Shown: one piece after another, positions 6,660 to 13,535 of the stretch
Numbering within the stretch: the first letter of the stretch is position 1
How the letters are laid out: each line of letters opens with the position of its first letter
From: CAYNTC01 sp964432925
GTDB lineage: Bacteria; Planctomycetota; Phycisphaerae; Sedimentisphaerales; Anaerobacaceae
Assembly (NCBI GenBank): GCA_964432925.1
Contig: CAYSPM010000072.1
Span: 1 to 13,566 of the forward strand
Direction of reading: 5' to 3'
DNA length: 13,566 nucleotides
The notes under the pieces: generated by a model
What the model was told of the DNA's origin: nothing
The model's input: only the letters and a program-made list of their open reading frames with translations
Database searches by the model: none
Position numbers and translations under genes: made by a program

Positions 6660-7283
6660 TTATCTTTCTCCAACGTTTGCCGCGGAACTATCTTGCGACT
6701 CGCCGCCGTTTACATTTCCTCGGATAACCTCCACAACCTCTTTGACAGCCTGCTGCAAGTCCTCATTTATGACCATGTGGTTGTAATATTGCCAGGCTGC
6801 TGCAATTTCACTGCTTGCTCCATTCAATCGCTCTTCTGCTACTTGGGGATTCTCTCTACCCCTTTGGTCCATGCGTTCGGCCAGGGTCTTCGCCCTTGGC
6901 GGCAGAATAAAAATCATTGTGGCGTCCGGATAAACCTCCTTTGCCTGCTTGGCACCCTGGACATCAATCTCCAGGATGACGGTTTTACCGGCCTGCAGCG
7001 ACTCTTCGACTTTGTCCTTGGGCGACCCATACCAGTGGCCGAACACCTTAGCATGTTCCAACAGCAGGTTTTTGTCTACTCGCTCCTGGAACTGCTGTTT
7101 TGAAAGGAACCGATAATCGTGGCCGTTCGTTTCGCTCGGGCCCGGTGGTCGAGTAGTAACAGAGATGCTAAGATAGACGTCGGGCAGTTGCTTGACCACC
7201 TCTCGACAGATCGTACTTTTCCCGACTCCCGATGGGCCGCTTACTATTACGACTCTTCCTTTGTTTTCTTTCGCTTTAGCCAT
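6660..7283 (-). CDS. gmk: Guanylate kinase
   Basis: Gmk phosphorylates GMP to GDP using ATP in the cytosol. From ATG 7283: the P-loop GPSGVGKST (16-24), the GMP-binding SVTTRPPGPSETNGHDYRF (41-59), YGSPKD, LEIDVQGA in the core, and the lid-region RGRENPQVAEERL; the total of about 207 residues is the usual length. A TTG at 7289 would add two residues; neither start has a clear ribosome binding site, and the ATG fits the family better. The first bases lie next to a degenerate octamer repeat that occupies the upstream gap. The stop is one base from the rpoZ start. Confidence 0.97.
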   Translation of the reverse strand: MAKAKENKGRVVIVSGPSGVGKSTICREVVKQLPDVYLSISVTTRPPGPSETNGHDYRFLSKQQFQERVDKNLLLEHAKVFGHWYGSPKDKVEESLQAGKTVILEIDVQGAKQAKEVYPDATMIFILPPRAKTLAERMDQRGRENPQVAEERLNGASSEIAAAWQYYNHMVINEDLQQAVKEVVEVIRGNVNGGESQDSSAANVGER

Positions 7284-7288
7284 AGTCA

Positions 7289-7448
7289 ATGAGTGGATGG
7301 GTAAATGCGTGAATGAGTTAACGAGTTACCTGCTGCCTCGTCTTGCCCGCCGCCCCGACTCGCGTCGAGAGACGCGGGGGCAGGCGACGAGAGACGCAGA
7401 GGCAAGTCGGGCAGCAGCTTCGTCTCATCAACTGACATACTCATTTAC
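7289..7448. repeat. Repeat-rich intergenic element between yicC and gmk: octamers flanking a G+C-rich hairpin
   Basis: Five degenerate 8-base units run from 7289 to 7328 (ATGAGTGG, ATGGGTAA, ATGCGTGA, ATGAGTTA, ACGAGTTA). A related inverted set lies at the other end, and GTAAATG (7301-7307) pairs with CATTTAC (7442-7448). Inside, CTGCTGCC (7330-7337) pairs with GGCAGCAG (7410-7417), continued by a near-perfect pairing of 7339-7347 with 7401-7409. At the centre CGCGTC-GAGA-GACGCG (7361-7376) makes a perfect hairpin, extended by GCCCC (7352-7356) with GGGGC (7377-7381). GAGAGACGC occurs twice (7367-7375, 7389-7397). No gene is present. It may be a small repeat element that spreads in this genome. 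Confidence 0.65.
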
Positions 7449-7462
7449 AAACGCGGTCCCAA

Positions 7463-8347
7463 TTATTCCACATTCTGAATCTGTTCTTTGATCCGGTCGG
7501 TCCGGCACTTGATATCCACTACCTGCTGGATGATATCTGTATCTGAGGCTTTGCTGGCGATTGTATTGGCCTCTCTGAGAATCTCCTGCGCGATAAAATC
7601 CAACCTGCGGCCGACCTGACCATGCTCTTGAAAAGTCTGGGCGAACTGCTGCAAGTGTGAGTCCAAACGGGCGACCTCCTCTGATATATCCGACCTGTCA
7701 GCTAAAACCGCTACTTCCCTTGCAAGTGTCGGTTCATCCAATTGCAGTTTGACCTCGGCTAAAAGCTCGTTGACCCTTTTTCTGAGCTTTTCTGCGTATT
7801 CTCGCATCACGATGGAGGTGCGAGCCCCTATACGATCGAGGTCCTGGCTTATTGCCTTGCAGTTACACTCCAAATCAGCCGCTAAAAAATTTCCTTCAGC
7901 GGCTCGCATTTGTTTGACCTTTTCTATCGCCTGCTGAGTGATATCCAATACTATGGTTCTGATTTGCTCAGCCGCTTCGGTATCTGGAGATGCTGGCCTA
8001 ATAATGCCAGGCAAGCCCAATAAACTGCCAATATCAATTGTCCCTTTGATATCCGACGCAGACTCGAGTTGGTTGAGTTTTTCCATAACAGCTTGTAAGG
8101 CTGTTTCGTCTATTTCAAAAAACGCTTTTGCGGAGACGTTCTTGAGGCGAAGCGTATAGTTCACCGTCCCGCGAGCTAGGCTGTTGCGGAGCAGTTTTTC
8201 GATATCTTTCTCTAAAAACGCGACCACTTCGGGCAGCTTCAGAACCGTCTTGAGGTAACGATTGTTCACCGTCTTGATCTCAACGGCATAAGATACACCG
8301 TCCAGATCGGCCTGCGCTTCACCATAGCCAGTCATACTATTTATCAT
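7463..8347 (-). CDS. yicC: YicC family endoribonuclease
   Basis: YicC proteins (YicC_N plus DUF1732) act on RNA; the E. coli member has been shown to be an endoribonuclease. This 294-residue protein has the family start MINSMTGYGEA, the N-terminal region VEIKTVNNRYL (22-32), and a C-terminal block ending in GRRLDFIAQEILREANTIASKASD and VVDIKCRTDRIKEQIQNVE (key RRLDFxxQExxREANTIxSK and KxxxDRIKEQ). The length is normal. ATG 8347 fits family N-termini; its ribosome binding site (GGAAAT) is weak. It lies upstream of gmk, as in many bacteria, separated here by a 170-base repeat-filled gap. The exact RNA targets are unknown. Confidence 0.94.
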   Translation of the reverse strand: MINSMTGYGEAQADLDGVSYAVEIKTVNNRYLKTVLKLPEVVAFLEKDIEKLLRNSLARGTVNYTLRLKNVSAKAFFEIDETALQAVMEKLNQLESASDIKGTIDIGSLLGLPGIIRPASPDTEAAEQIRTIVLDITQQAIEKVKQMRAAEGNFLAADLECNCKAISQDLDRIGARTSIVMREYAEKLRKRVNELLAEVKLQLDEPTLAREVAVLADRSDISEEVARLDSHLQQFAQTFQEHGQVGRRLDFIAQEILREANTIASKASDTDIIQQVVDIKCRTDRIKEQIQNVE

Positions 8348-8388
8348 AGCGCTTACATTTCCAACTGAAATTGAGTCGGTTCTGCTGT

Positions 8389-8489
8389 GATAAGCCTCAG
8401 GCTTATAAATTTGAATAGTTTACACCTCCAGAGGCGAAAGTATCCAGTTATTGATAAGCCTAAGATTTATTAATAATCTTCAGGCTTAT
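8389..8489. repeat. Paired palindromes between secG and yicC
   Basis: ATAAGCCTCAGGCTTAT at 8390-8406 is a perfect 8-bp inverted repeat with a single central base. A second copy has the same outer arms, ATAAGCCT (8454-8461) and AGGCTTAT (8482-8489), but is opened by an inner inverted repeat AAGATT (8462-8467) / AATCTT (8475-8480) around a 7-base loop. The second copy reaches into the secG stop codon. Neither is followed by a T-run on the transcribed strand, so a standard intrinsic terminator is not supported; the pair may be a processing or protein-binding site, or two copies of a small repeat. Confidence 0.6.
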
Positions 8490-8893
8490 TAACCGCCGGG
8501 CACATCCACATCTGCACCGGCATTAGCGTCTTCGGATGCAGCCTCATCATAGTCAAGCTCAGCCGGTGATTCTACATCTACAGGCTGTTGTTGTCTGACA
8601 GGCTCGGTTGCACCGTACTCAGTGACAGTGGGCCTGTAAAACTTAGCCATCAATACCGCAAGGCTTAAAAAGACAGCAACCAAGACTATTGTAACCCACG
8701 TAAGAAAATCACCTGTTTTTGAGCCTAAAAGACCACTGGCCATACCTCCTCCAAATGCTCCGCTCAAACCGCCGCCTCTTCCCTTCTGAATCAGAATAAT
8801 CAGAATCAGCGATACTGAGCATAAAATGAAGAGGACGGCAGCGATCTTCATGATAAAACCCACTGCCAATATTGGTAACAACATCATACTCAT
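8489..8893 (-). CDS. secG: Preprotein translocase subunit SecG
   Basis: SecG is the small inner-membrane partner of SecYE that assists SecA-driven export. The protein has two membrane helices (about 8-34 and 63-83) joined by the family signature LIQKGRGGGLSGAFGGG (34-50), followed by SKTGDFLTWVT. After the second helix comes a long proline/acid-rich tail (about 88-134) ending in DVPGG, longer than in E. coli SecG but common in planctomycete members as I recall. ATG 8893 is the longest start; GGGG seven bases before the ATG at 8887 suggests translation may begin there, two residues later. It lies downstream of tpiA on the same strand with a 108-base gap. Confidence 0.92.
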   Translation of the reverse strand: MSMMLLPILAVGFIMKIAAVLFILCSVSLILIILIQKGRGGGLSGAFGGGMASGLLGSKTGDFLTWVTIVLVAVFLSLAVLMAKFYRPTVTEYGATEPVRQQQPVDVESPAELDYDEAASEDANAGADVDVPGG

Positions 8894-9001
8894 GCCCCAA
8901 GATTAACCTTTAGATTAAAAGTAACAAATAAGAACCAAAACGTATGCTGTAACCGGTTTTATTCTGTCTGTCATGTTTGATTGTTTTTTCAAGTCATACG
9001 C

Positions 9002-9763
9002 TTAAACCGCTGAGCGCACTATCGCGAGAAAATCGTCGGCTTTCAAGCTTGCTCCACCAACCAGCAGACCATCGACGTCTGATTGACTCATAAGTTCGGC
9101 GGAATTATTCGGCTTTACCGAACCGCCGTATAGAATGCGAATCTCCTCGGCTAATTCTGCATCATACATCTGGTCCAACAAGTCCCGGATAAAGCCGTGT
9201 ACTTCCTGGGCCTGCTGAGATGTTGCGGTCCGGCCTGTCCCAATAGCCCATACAGGCTCATAAGCTATCGTCACAGCAGAGACCTTCTCAGCACTCAAAC
9301 CAGCAAGCCCTTCCTTAAGATGGCGACTCACAACAATTTCCGTTTGTGATGCATCTCGTTCGGCGAGCAGCTCACCAACACATAATATCGGTAAAAGGCC
9401 ACCACCAAGTGCAGCGATTACCTTGCGATTTACCAGTTCGTCGGTCTCGCCAATAACGTGCCGGCGTTCCGAGTGACCACATAAGACGTACGTACAGCCT
9501 ACGTCCTTGAGCATAGCAGGGCTTACCTCTCCGGTAAAAGCGCCTTTTGACTCATAGTATACATCCTGAGCGCCGACGGCAACGTGCGAAGCGCTCACAG
9601 CCTTTGCTACGGTCTGTAGATAAACGAATGGCGGACAAACTGCCACAGTAACGCTGTCACCCGCCAATTCGCAAGACCCAGAGACAATAAGCTCAGCGAG
9701 CTGAACGCTCGTGTGACTATCAGTGTTCATCTTCCAGTTGCCAGCCACAAATGGCTTTCTCAT
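9002..9763 (-). CDS. tpiA: Triose-phosphate isomerase
   Basis: TpiA interconverts dihydroxyacetone phosphate and glyceraldehyde 3-phosphate in glycolysis and gluconeogenesis. The 253-residue protein is of normal length and shows all key elements: AGNWKMN (7-13) with N9 and K11, YVLCGHSERR (92-101) with H97, YEPVWAIGTG (168-177) with catalytic E169 and the mobile loop after it, and the phosphate-binding LYGGSVKPNN (211-220) and LLVGGASL. The ATG at 9763 is preceded by GAGGAA six bases upstream, a good ribosome binding site. It lies between pheA and secG on the same strand. Confidence 0.98.
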   Translation of the reverse strand: MRKPFVAGNWKMNTDSHTSVQLAELIVSGSCELAGDSVTVAVCPPFVYLQTVAKAVSASHVAVGAQDVYYESKGAFTGEVSPAMLKDVGCTYVLCGHSERRHVIGETDELVNRKVIAALGGGLLPILCVGELLAERDASQTEIVVSRHLKEGLAGLSAEKVSAVTIAYEPVWAIGTGRTATSQQAQEVHGFIRDLLDQMYDAELAEEIRILYGGSVKPNNSAELMSQSDVDGLLVGGASLKADDFLAIVRSAV

Positions 9764-9820
9764 AGTACGTTCCTCAGTATAGTTCGTTGTTAATCGATGA
9801 GCCTATAAATGCCAATCAAG

Positions 9821-10891
9821 TTAAAGTAGCTCCATTGCTCGAGGGAAACTGCCCAGTATCGAAAGCTGCAAACAGTGCTTGCGAGCTTCTTCCAGGCCCT
9901 TCTGGACGTGCTCGTCTTGCCTATGCCCGACAAAATCCACAAAGAAATAGTATTCCCATTGCCTTTTTCTGCTCGGCCTGGACTCTATATTTGTCAAGTT
10001 GATGTTGTAGCGCTTGAAAACTTCAAGCACATCAGCCAATGCACCAGCCTTGTGAGCGGTACTAAACAGAATTGCGGTTTTATCTTCGCCGGTGGGCTTT
10101 GCATCTTCGCGACTGAGGACAAGAAACCTGGTTATGTTGTTTGGAGTGTCCTCTATATTTTCACATACGATTCCAAGGCCATATAACTCCGCAGCTACCC
10201 TGGAGCCAATCGCCGCAACACCAGCTTCTGCAGCAGCCATTTGTGCCGCTCTGGCAGTAGAAGCGACAGGAATAGTCTGGGCTTGCTTGAAGGTAGCACT
10301 TAGCCAGTTTCGGCACTGGGCGAAAACTTCCGGCTTAGAATAAATTTTCTGGATTTCATCAAGCGAGCAGTTGGCCAAGAGGTTGTGGTGGATTGCCATC
10401 AGAACCTCAGCGCAGATTTTGACATCCGAATCTATTAGGGCATCAAGCGTCTCTATTACGCCGCCACCCATCGTGTTCTCGACGGGTGCCATACCCAGAT
10501 TGCAGTGACCTTTGCTGACTTCGCCAAAGATACTTGTGATATCAGCAAGCGGCTCATATTCGACGCTTTGGCCAAACTTGAGCATCGCAGCGGTGTGGCT
10601 GAAACTGCCATCGGGACCGAGATAGCCAATCCGCAGAGGTTTCTCCAGGACAAATGAGCCGCTCATCAATTCACGCCAGATAGCAACCAGGCATTTGTCC
10701 GGCAGCGGGCCTTTATTGGCCTGAGTAATCTTGGCAAAGACCTGTTTTTCACGGTCCGGCGAATATACCGGCTTATCCGTTTTATTCTTTAGCTTACCTA
10801 TCTCCACAACAACACGTGCACGTTCGTTCATTAACTGCACGAGTTGATAGTCGATTTCATCTATACGTTTTCTCAGTTCTTCAAGTGACAT
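9821..10891 (-). CDS. pheA: Bifunctional chorismate mutase / prephenate dehydratase
   Basis: This enzyme turns chorismate into prephenate and then phenylpyruvate for phenylalanine synthesis. Three domains are seen in 356 residues: an AroQ-type chorismate mutase at about 1-85 (RKRIDEIDYQLVQLMNERA, then K35 and the D46-R47-E48 segment), the prephenate dehydratase at about 86-262 (RIGYLGPDGSFSH, PVENTMGG, and catalytic TRF at 254-256 in NNITRFLVL), and a C-terminal ACT domain at about 272-356 with GALA (283-286) and ESRPSR (303-308), the phenylalanine-sensing motifs. Feedback inhibition by phenylalanine is therefore expected. The ATG at 10891 has no obvious ribosome binding site. It is the first gene of the minus-strand series; upstream are a candidate promoter and two hairpins in the leader. 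Confidence 0.96.
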   Translation of the reverse strand: MSLEELRKRIDEIDYQLVQLMNERARVVVEIGKLKNKTDKPVYSPDREKQVFAKITQANKGPLPDKCLVAIWRELMSGSFVLEKPLRIGYLGPDGSFSHTAAMLKFGQSVEYEPLADITSIFGEVSKGHCNLGMAPVENTMGGGVIETLDALIDSDVKICAEVLMAIHHNLLANCSLDEIQKIYSKPEVFAQCRNWLSATFKQAQTIPVASTARAAQMAAAEAGVAAIGSRVAAELYGLGIVCENIEDTPNNITRFLVLSREDAKPTGEDKTAILFSTAHKAGALADVLEVFKRYNINLTNIESRPSRKRQWEYYFFVDFVGHRQDEHVQKGLEEARKHCLQLSILGSFPRAMELL

Positions 10892-10925
10892 AAGTTTAAA
10901 GTTCTACTGGAGCCGGCGCGGCGAC

Positions 10926-10956
10926 GGCTAAACATTTAGCCCCGCGTTTTACGCGG
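10926..10956 (-). other. Two adjacent perfect hairpins in the pheA leader
   Basis: GGCTAAA-CA-TTTAGCC (10926-10941) and CCGCGT-TTT-ACGCGG (10942-10956) are perfect inverted repeats that touch each other. If pheA is transcribed from the candidate promoter at 10988-11016, both lie in its leader RNA, 35-65 bases before the ATG. I see no short phenylalanine-rich leader peptide and no T-run after the hairpins on the minus strand, so classical attenuation is not shown. Confidence 0.45.
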
Positions 10957-10987
10957 AGTTTCTCTTTATTATTCATAAAACCTGAAG

Positions 10988-11016
10988 TTTTTATCAGAAT
11001 TTTACTATTGCGTCAA
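10988..11016 (-). promoter_or_regulatory. Candidate promoter of pheA and the minus-strand series
   Basis: On the minus strand TTGACG (11011-11016) and TAAAAA (10988-10993) are separated by exactly 17 bases, matching sigma-70 consensus at five and four of six positions. It would give a leader of roughly 90 bases before the pheA ATG. The gap is shared with the divergent alkyltransferase gene. Confidence 0.4.
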
Positions 11017-11063
11017 CGAATTTCGGCTGCTACATACCATATTTTGAAGGCATTACTACATTT

Positions 11064-11591
11064 ATGCAAGAAACACTCAATTACACGATTTTTCAGACCA
11101 AATGGGGTTACTTCGGCTTGGCGGGCACTGAATTAGGTATTTGTCGAAGCTGCCTGCCACTACCTCAGCAGCAGAGGGTAAAGGCCCAGCTTTTGGGGAT
11201 AGAAGCGAACGTCGACGCGCCATCCGCCCGATATTTTAAGGGATTGTTTAGACCCCTGCAAGAACAAATAAAAGCCTATTTTAAAGGTGCGTGCTTAGAA
11301 TTTGGCGTAGAGACACCTATCACTCTGAACTGCTTGAGTCACTTTACTAGGGCGGTCTTGACTGCCTGCCGTGAGATAGGATTCGGCCAGACGACAAGCT
11401 ATTCGGCTCTGGCAAAGAAACTCGGTAGCCCCGCTTTTGCAAGGGCAGTCGGCAACGCATTGGCAAAGAATCCCCTGCCGCTTATCATTCCATGTCACCG
11501 GATTGTTCGCAGCGACGGTAAAATCGGCGGCTTCTCCGCTGCCGGTGGAAAAGATCTAAAAGCAAAGTTGCTTAAGCACGAACAGATGTAG
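11064..11591 (+). CDS. ogt: Methylated-DNA--[protein]-cysteine S-methyltransferase
   Basis: This is a one-use DNA repair protein that moves alkyl groups from O6-alkylguanine to its own cysteine. The 175-residue protein has the Ogt/AGT layout: a variable N-terminal domain (about 1-90), then the C-terminal DNA-binding fold with TRAVLTACREIGFGQTTSYSALA (key FGxxxSYxxLA), RAVGNALAKNPLPLIIPCHR with R127 as the arginine finger and the active-site PCHR (143-146, C144), and DGKIGGFSAAGG. The ATG at 11064 has no strong ribosome binding site. It is divergent from pheA and followed 45 bases later by the convergent PH-domain gene. The symbol ogt is by family; the name mgt would serve equally. Confidence 0.95.
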   Translation: MQETLNYTIFQTKWGYFGLAGTELGICRSCLPLPQQQRVKAQLLGIEANVDAPSARYFKGLFRPLQEQIKAYFKGACLEFGVETPITLNCLSHFTRAVLTACREIGFGQTTSYSALAKKLGSPAFARAVGNALAKNPLPLIIPCHRIVRSDGKIGGFSAAGGKDLKAKLLKHEQM

Positions 11592-11636
11592 AAATTGAGA
11601 AGGGGATTGTCTTGAACAAGGCTTCTGTAGGCTGCG

Positions 11637-12344
11637 CTAATCCTTTTCTAGGTGCAGTACGCTGCCCTGCTTGGTTGCTTCGAGACTGGCTTTCTTAATA
11701 ACATCGTAGAGTTTACGGGGCCTTCGTATCTTCTCAAATACAAATTCCGGGTCCGTCTTATCCATCGTGACAAGAGTCACGGTGCCGATGCCAAGGATAC
11801 AATCGAACAAGTTCCTGTGAAGCTTCAGGTCGGCTACCCGGAACATATCCAGATTGTCATACCTTCTGCTTAAAACACCCCGCCTCCACTCAATCCTGTC
11901 GGCTGTGATTTCATAACAGACTGCTTTGAGCCTGATAATCTTTATCAGAATAAAAAACAAAGCTATTCCCGCAAGACCAGCGCCAACAATAACTCTGTAC
12001 TGGCTGAACATCGAAATCTGGCTTTCGGCAAGCTTGAGGCCCAATAGGTCATTGGCTAAGCTCTCGATGGGAAAGTAAGCCAAAAGACCTGCCCCAGCTA
12101 AAAGTACCAGCCATCGCATTAGTGAACCAGCCCTTGCACACAGGGACGGCCTGGCCCTGAACAGAACCTCATCTGATGCTTGCCATGTCGGGGATAATTG
12201 TGAATTTGATTCTAAGCTGGCCTCTACAGCTTTGGCCTGGCGGCCGTCTAAGAACTCTCCGCAGAAACGGCACTTGATAGCCTGGGCCTGGATAGTCTCG
12301 GCACAAAACGGGCACTGCTTTGTTTGTAAGCTAACAACTGTCAT
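11637..12344 (-). CDS. Zinc-ribbon and bacterial PH-domain membrane protein
   Basis: The function is unknown. From ATG 12344 the protein has 235 residues: an N-terminal zinc ribbon with C11-x2-C14 and C25-x2-C28 (CPFC and CRFC), a linker, two membrane helices at about 77-92 and 118-137, then a bacterial PH-like (bPH_2/DUF304) domain at about 143-222 containing YEITADRIEWRRGVLSRR and the following LGIGTVTL strand. The frame extends 36 residues further to a TTG at 12452, but that extension resembles no domain and the ribbon normally lies at the N-terminus, so I prefer ATG 12344. Neither start has a good ribosome binding site. It is divergent from the DERD membrane-protein array; a functional link is not shown. 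Confidence 0.82.
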   Translation of the reverse strand: MTVVSLQTKQCPFCAETIQAQAIKCRFCGEFLDGRQAKAVEASLESNSQLSPTWQASDEVLFRARPSLCARAGSLMRWLVLLAGAGLLAYFPIESLANDLLGLKLAESQISMFSQYRVIVGAGLAGIALFFILIKIIRLKAVCYEITADRIEWRRGVLSRRYDNLDMFRVADLKLHRNLFDCILGIGTVTLVTMDKTDPEFVFEKIRRPRKLYDVIKKASLEATKQGSVLHLEKD

Positions 12345-12562
12345 CAGAATATCTATCGGAATTGTGTAAGGAATCTGAGCAGAAGTTTCTCGACCAGACA
12401 CTTTAAACCCAATTTTAGATACCCAGAAAATTTTCTGCCGGAATTTAGTCAAAATCCAGTATTTCCGATTTGGTGTAATAGCTTATGGCTTAGAGACCTA
12501 CAAAAATCGACTCCTGCAAACAGCCAATTTGAAAATTTTTCCGTAAAAAATGTAAAAAGTAC

Positions 12563-12591
12563 TTGACATATAGTATAGTATAGTTTACATT
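12563..12591 (+). promoter_or_regulatory. Promoter of the DERD membrane-protein array
   Basis: A perfect -35 TTGACA (12563-12568) is followed after 17 bases by TACATT (12586-12591), which matches the -10 consensus at four of six positions. The spacer is built of TATAG repeats. It lies about 60 bases before the first ATG at 12650. This sits in the 305-base gap 12345-12649; in the rest of that gap, 12345-12562, I see no gene and no convincing promoter for the minus-strand neighbour. Confidence 0.6.
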
Positions 12592-12627
12592 ATGTACGAT
12601 ATAGTTTACATGATTTCATTGAAATCA
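12569..12627. repeat. Operator-like repeats over and after the array promoter
   Basis: TATAG is repeated three times without gaps (12569-12583). The 12-mer TATAGTTTACAT occurs at 12579-12590 and again at 12600-12611, spaced by exactly 21 bases, about two DNA turns. TACATTATGTA (12586-12596) is a perfect palindrome over the -10 box, and TGATTTCATTGAAATCA (12611-12627) is a perfect 8-bp inverted repeat with one central base. Such packing suggests binding of a dimeric repressor or activator, as yet unidentified. Confidence 0.55.
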
Positions 12628-12649
12628 TAATTAGAACGGGAGAACTGTT

Positions 12650-13093
12650 ATGAACAAGTGGCAGAAAGAAGCGAGGTTTACTCTTATCGTTATAGGATTA
12701 GCTTTGGCCTTGAGTCTGACAGCGGTTGGGGTCTTGCGCTTTGTATTCGATTTTAAATGGCACAGTGCAATGGCTGGATTTGCTTTCATAGCACTGATAG
12801 GCCTTAGTCGTGTCGACCCTTCTATATTTAGGACTAAGAGCAAGAAACCTCCGCTTGATGAAAGGGACTTACTAATTAAAAGAAAGGCAATGGTCGCAGC
12901 GTATTGGGGTTTCTGGCCAATATTTGTGCTGATGGCAATGGCACCGTTCTTTGTGTACGGCCCGGATGGGAAGGTGCCGGTGACATATCTGTGCGGGATG
13001 GTCTTCGTTGGCATGTTCGTGGTAATGACTCTGTACTCGATAGCGATATTGAACGAGTACGGCTGGAGGGGCAAAGGAGAAAATAATGAATAG
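12650..13093 (+). CDS. Small membrane protein with DERD motif, first of a tandem set
   Basis: The function is unknown. The 147-residue protein has four likely membrane helices (about 10-31, 39-53, 82-103, 111-134) and, between helices 2 and 3, a cytosolic-type charged segment PPLDERDLLIKRKA with DERD at 70-73. This arrangement recalls DUF2178-like proteins, often found beside small helix-turn-helix regulators; that link is from memory and not certain. It ends YGWRGKGENNE. ATG 12650 is set by GGGAG seven bases upstream. It is paralogous to the next gene (same N-terminal MN-x-x-Q/K-x-E pattern, DERD, and C-terminal YGW-x-GKGE) and overlaps it by 8 bases. The codons for GKGE contain the next gene's ribosome binding site. 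Confidence 0.85.
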   Translation: MNKWQKEARFTLIVIGLALALSLTAVGVLRFVFDFKWHSAMAGFAFIALIGLSRVDPSIFRTKSKKPPLDERDLLIKRKAMVAAYWGFWPIFVLMAMAPFFVYGPDGKVPVTYLCGMVFVGMFVVMTLYSIAILNEYGWRGKGENNE

Positions 13094-13535
13094 GGCACAA
13101 AGGGAAACCTGGATTGCATTGCTCTTAGTAGTACCTGTATGGGCTGTTTGCGGCCAGTTACCTGTCCTGCTTATATACCTTGAAGGACCAACTTTTCTGC
13201 ACCTTTTCTCGTTCGCATGCTCAACTATTATTGGTGGTTTGTCTTGGCTGTCAATTCTGTTCTTTAACAGGATATGGAAAAGAAAGACAAAGATAGGTTT
13301 TGATGAACGAGACAAGCTGATTTTAATAAGGTCTGCTTTGGCCGGATATGTTGTGCTTTGGCTGTATTTCATTGCCGCATGCATCTATGCTTGGCTATCC
13401 GCCGATTCGAATCGCTCCATCTCGGTTAATGTGATGCCAATTGTAATCGTTGAAGGAATCGCAGTTTTTATTTTTGTACAAAGCATCACCACTCTGATTC
13501 AGTATGGCTGGGCAGGCAAAGGAGAAAAATCATGA
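13086..13535 (+). CDS. Small membrane protein with DERD motif, second of the tandem set
   Basis: The function is unknown. The 149-residue paralogue of the preceding gene has four likely membrane helices (about 9-31, 39-60, 83-105, 115-137) with FDERDKLILIRSALAG (DERD 73-76) between helices 2 and 3, and it ends IQYGWAGKGEKS. The start ATG 13086 lies inside the end of the previous gene, with AAGGAG six bases before it. Its own stop overlaps the next start as ATGA (13532-13535), and AAGGAG seven bases before that ATG again falls in the GKGE codons. The level of identity with its neighbour looks low outside these motifs, so the duplication is old or the family diverges fast. Confidence 0.85.
   Translation: MNRAQRETWIALLLVVPVWAVCGQLPVLLIYLEGPTFLHLFSFACSTIIGGLSWLSILFFNRIWKRKTKIGFDERDKLILIRSALAGYVVLWLYFIAACIYAWLSADSNRSISVNVMPIVIVEGIAVFIFVQSITTLIQYGWAGKGEKS

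Noticed and set aside
6603..7103. A 166-residue open frame on the plus strand opposite gmk and the rpoZ start
   Set aside because: The opposite strand encodes clear Gmk motifs; this frame has no recognisable domain and no ribosome binding site.
8454..8489. Hairpin at the secG end as an intrinsic terminator
   Set aside because: No T-run follows on the transcribed strand, the arms recur upstream of yicC, and yicC continues on the same strand.
8941..9000. CGTATG (8941-8946) and CATACG (8995-9000) inverted repeat between tpiA and secG
   Set aside because: Six-base arms separated by 48 bases are likely to occur by chance, and no further pairing extends them.
12345..12452. N-terminal extension of the PH-domain protein to a TTG codon
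   Set aside because: It has no ribosome binding site, no domain similarity, and places the zinc ribbon unusually far from the N-terminus.
12631..13384. Open frames on the minus strand opposite the DERD membrane proteins
   Set aside because: The plus-strand genes have good ribosome binding sites, shared motifs and overlapping stop/start codons; the antisense frames have none of these.
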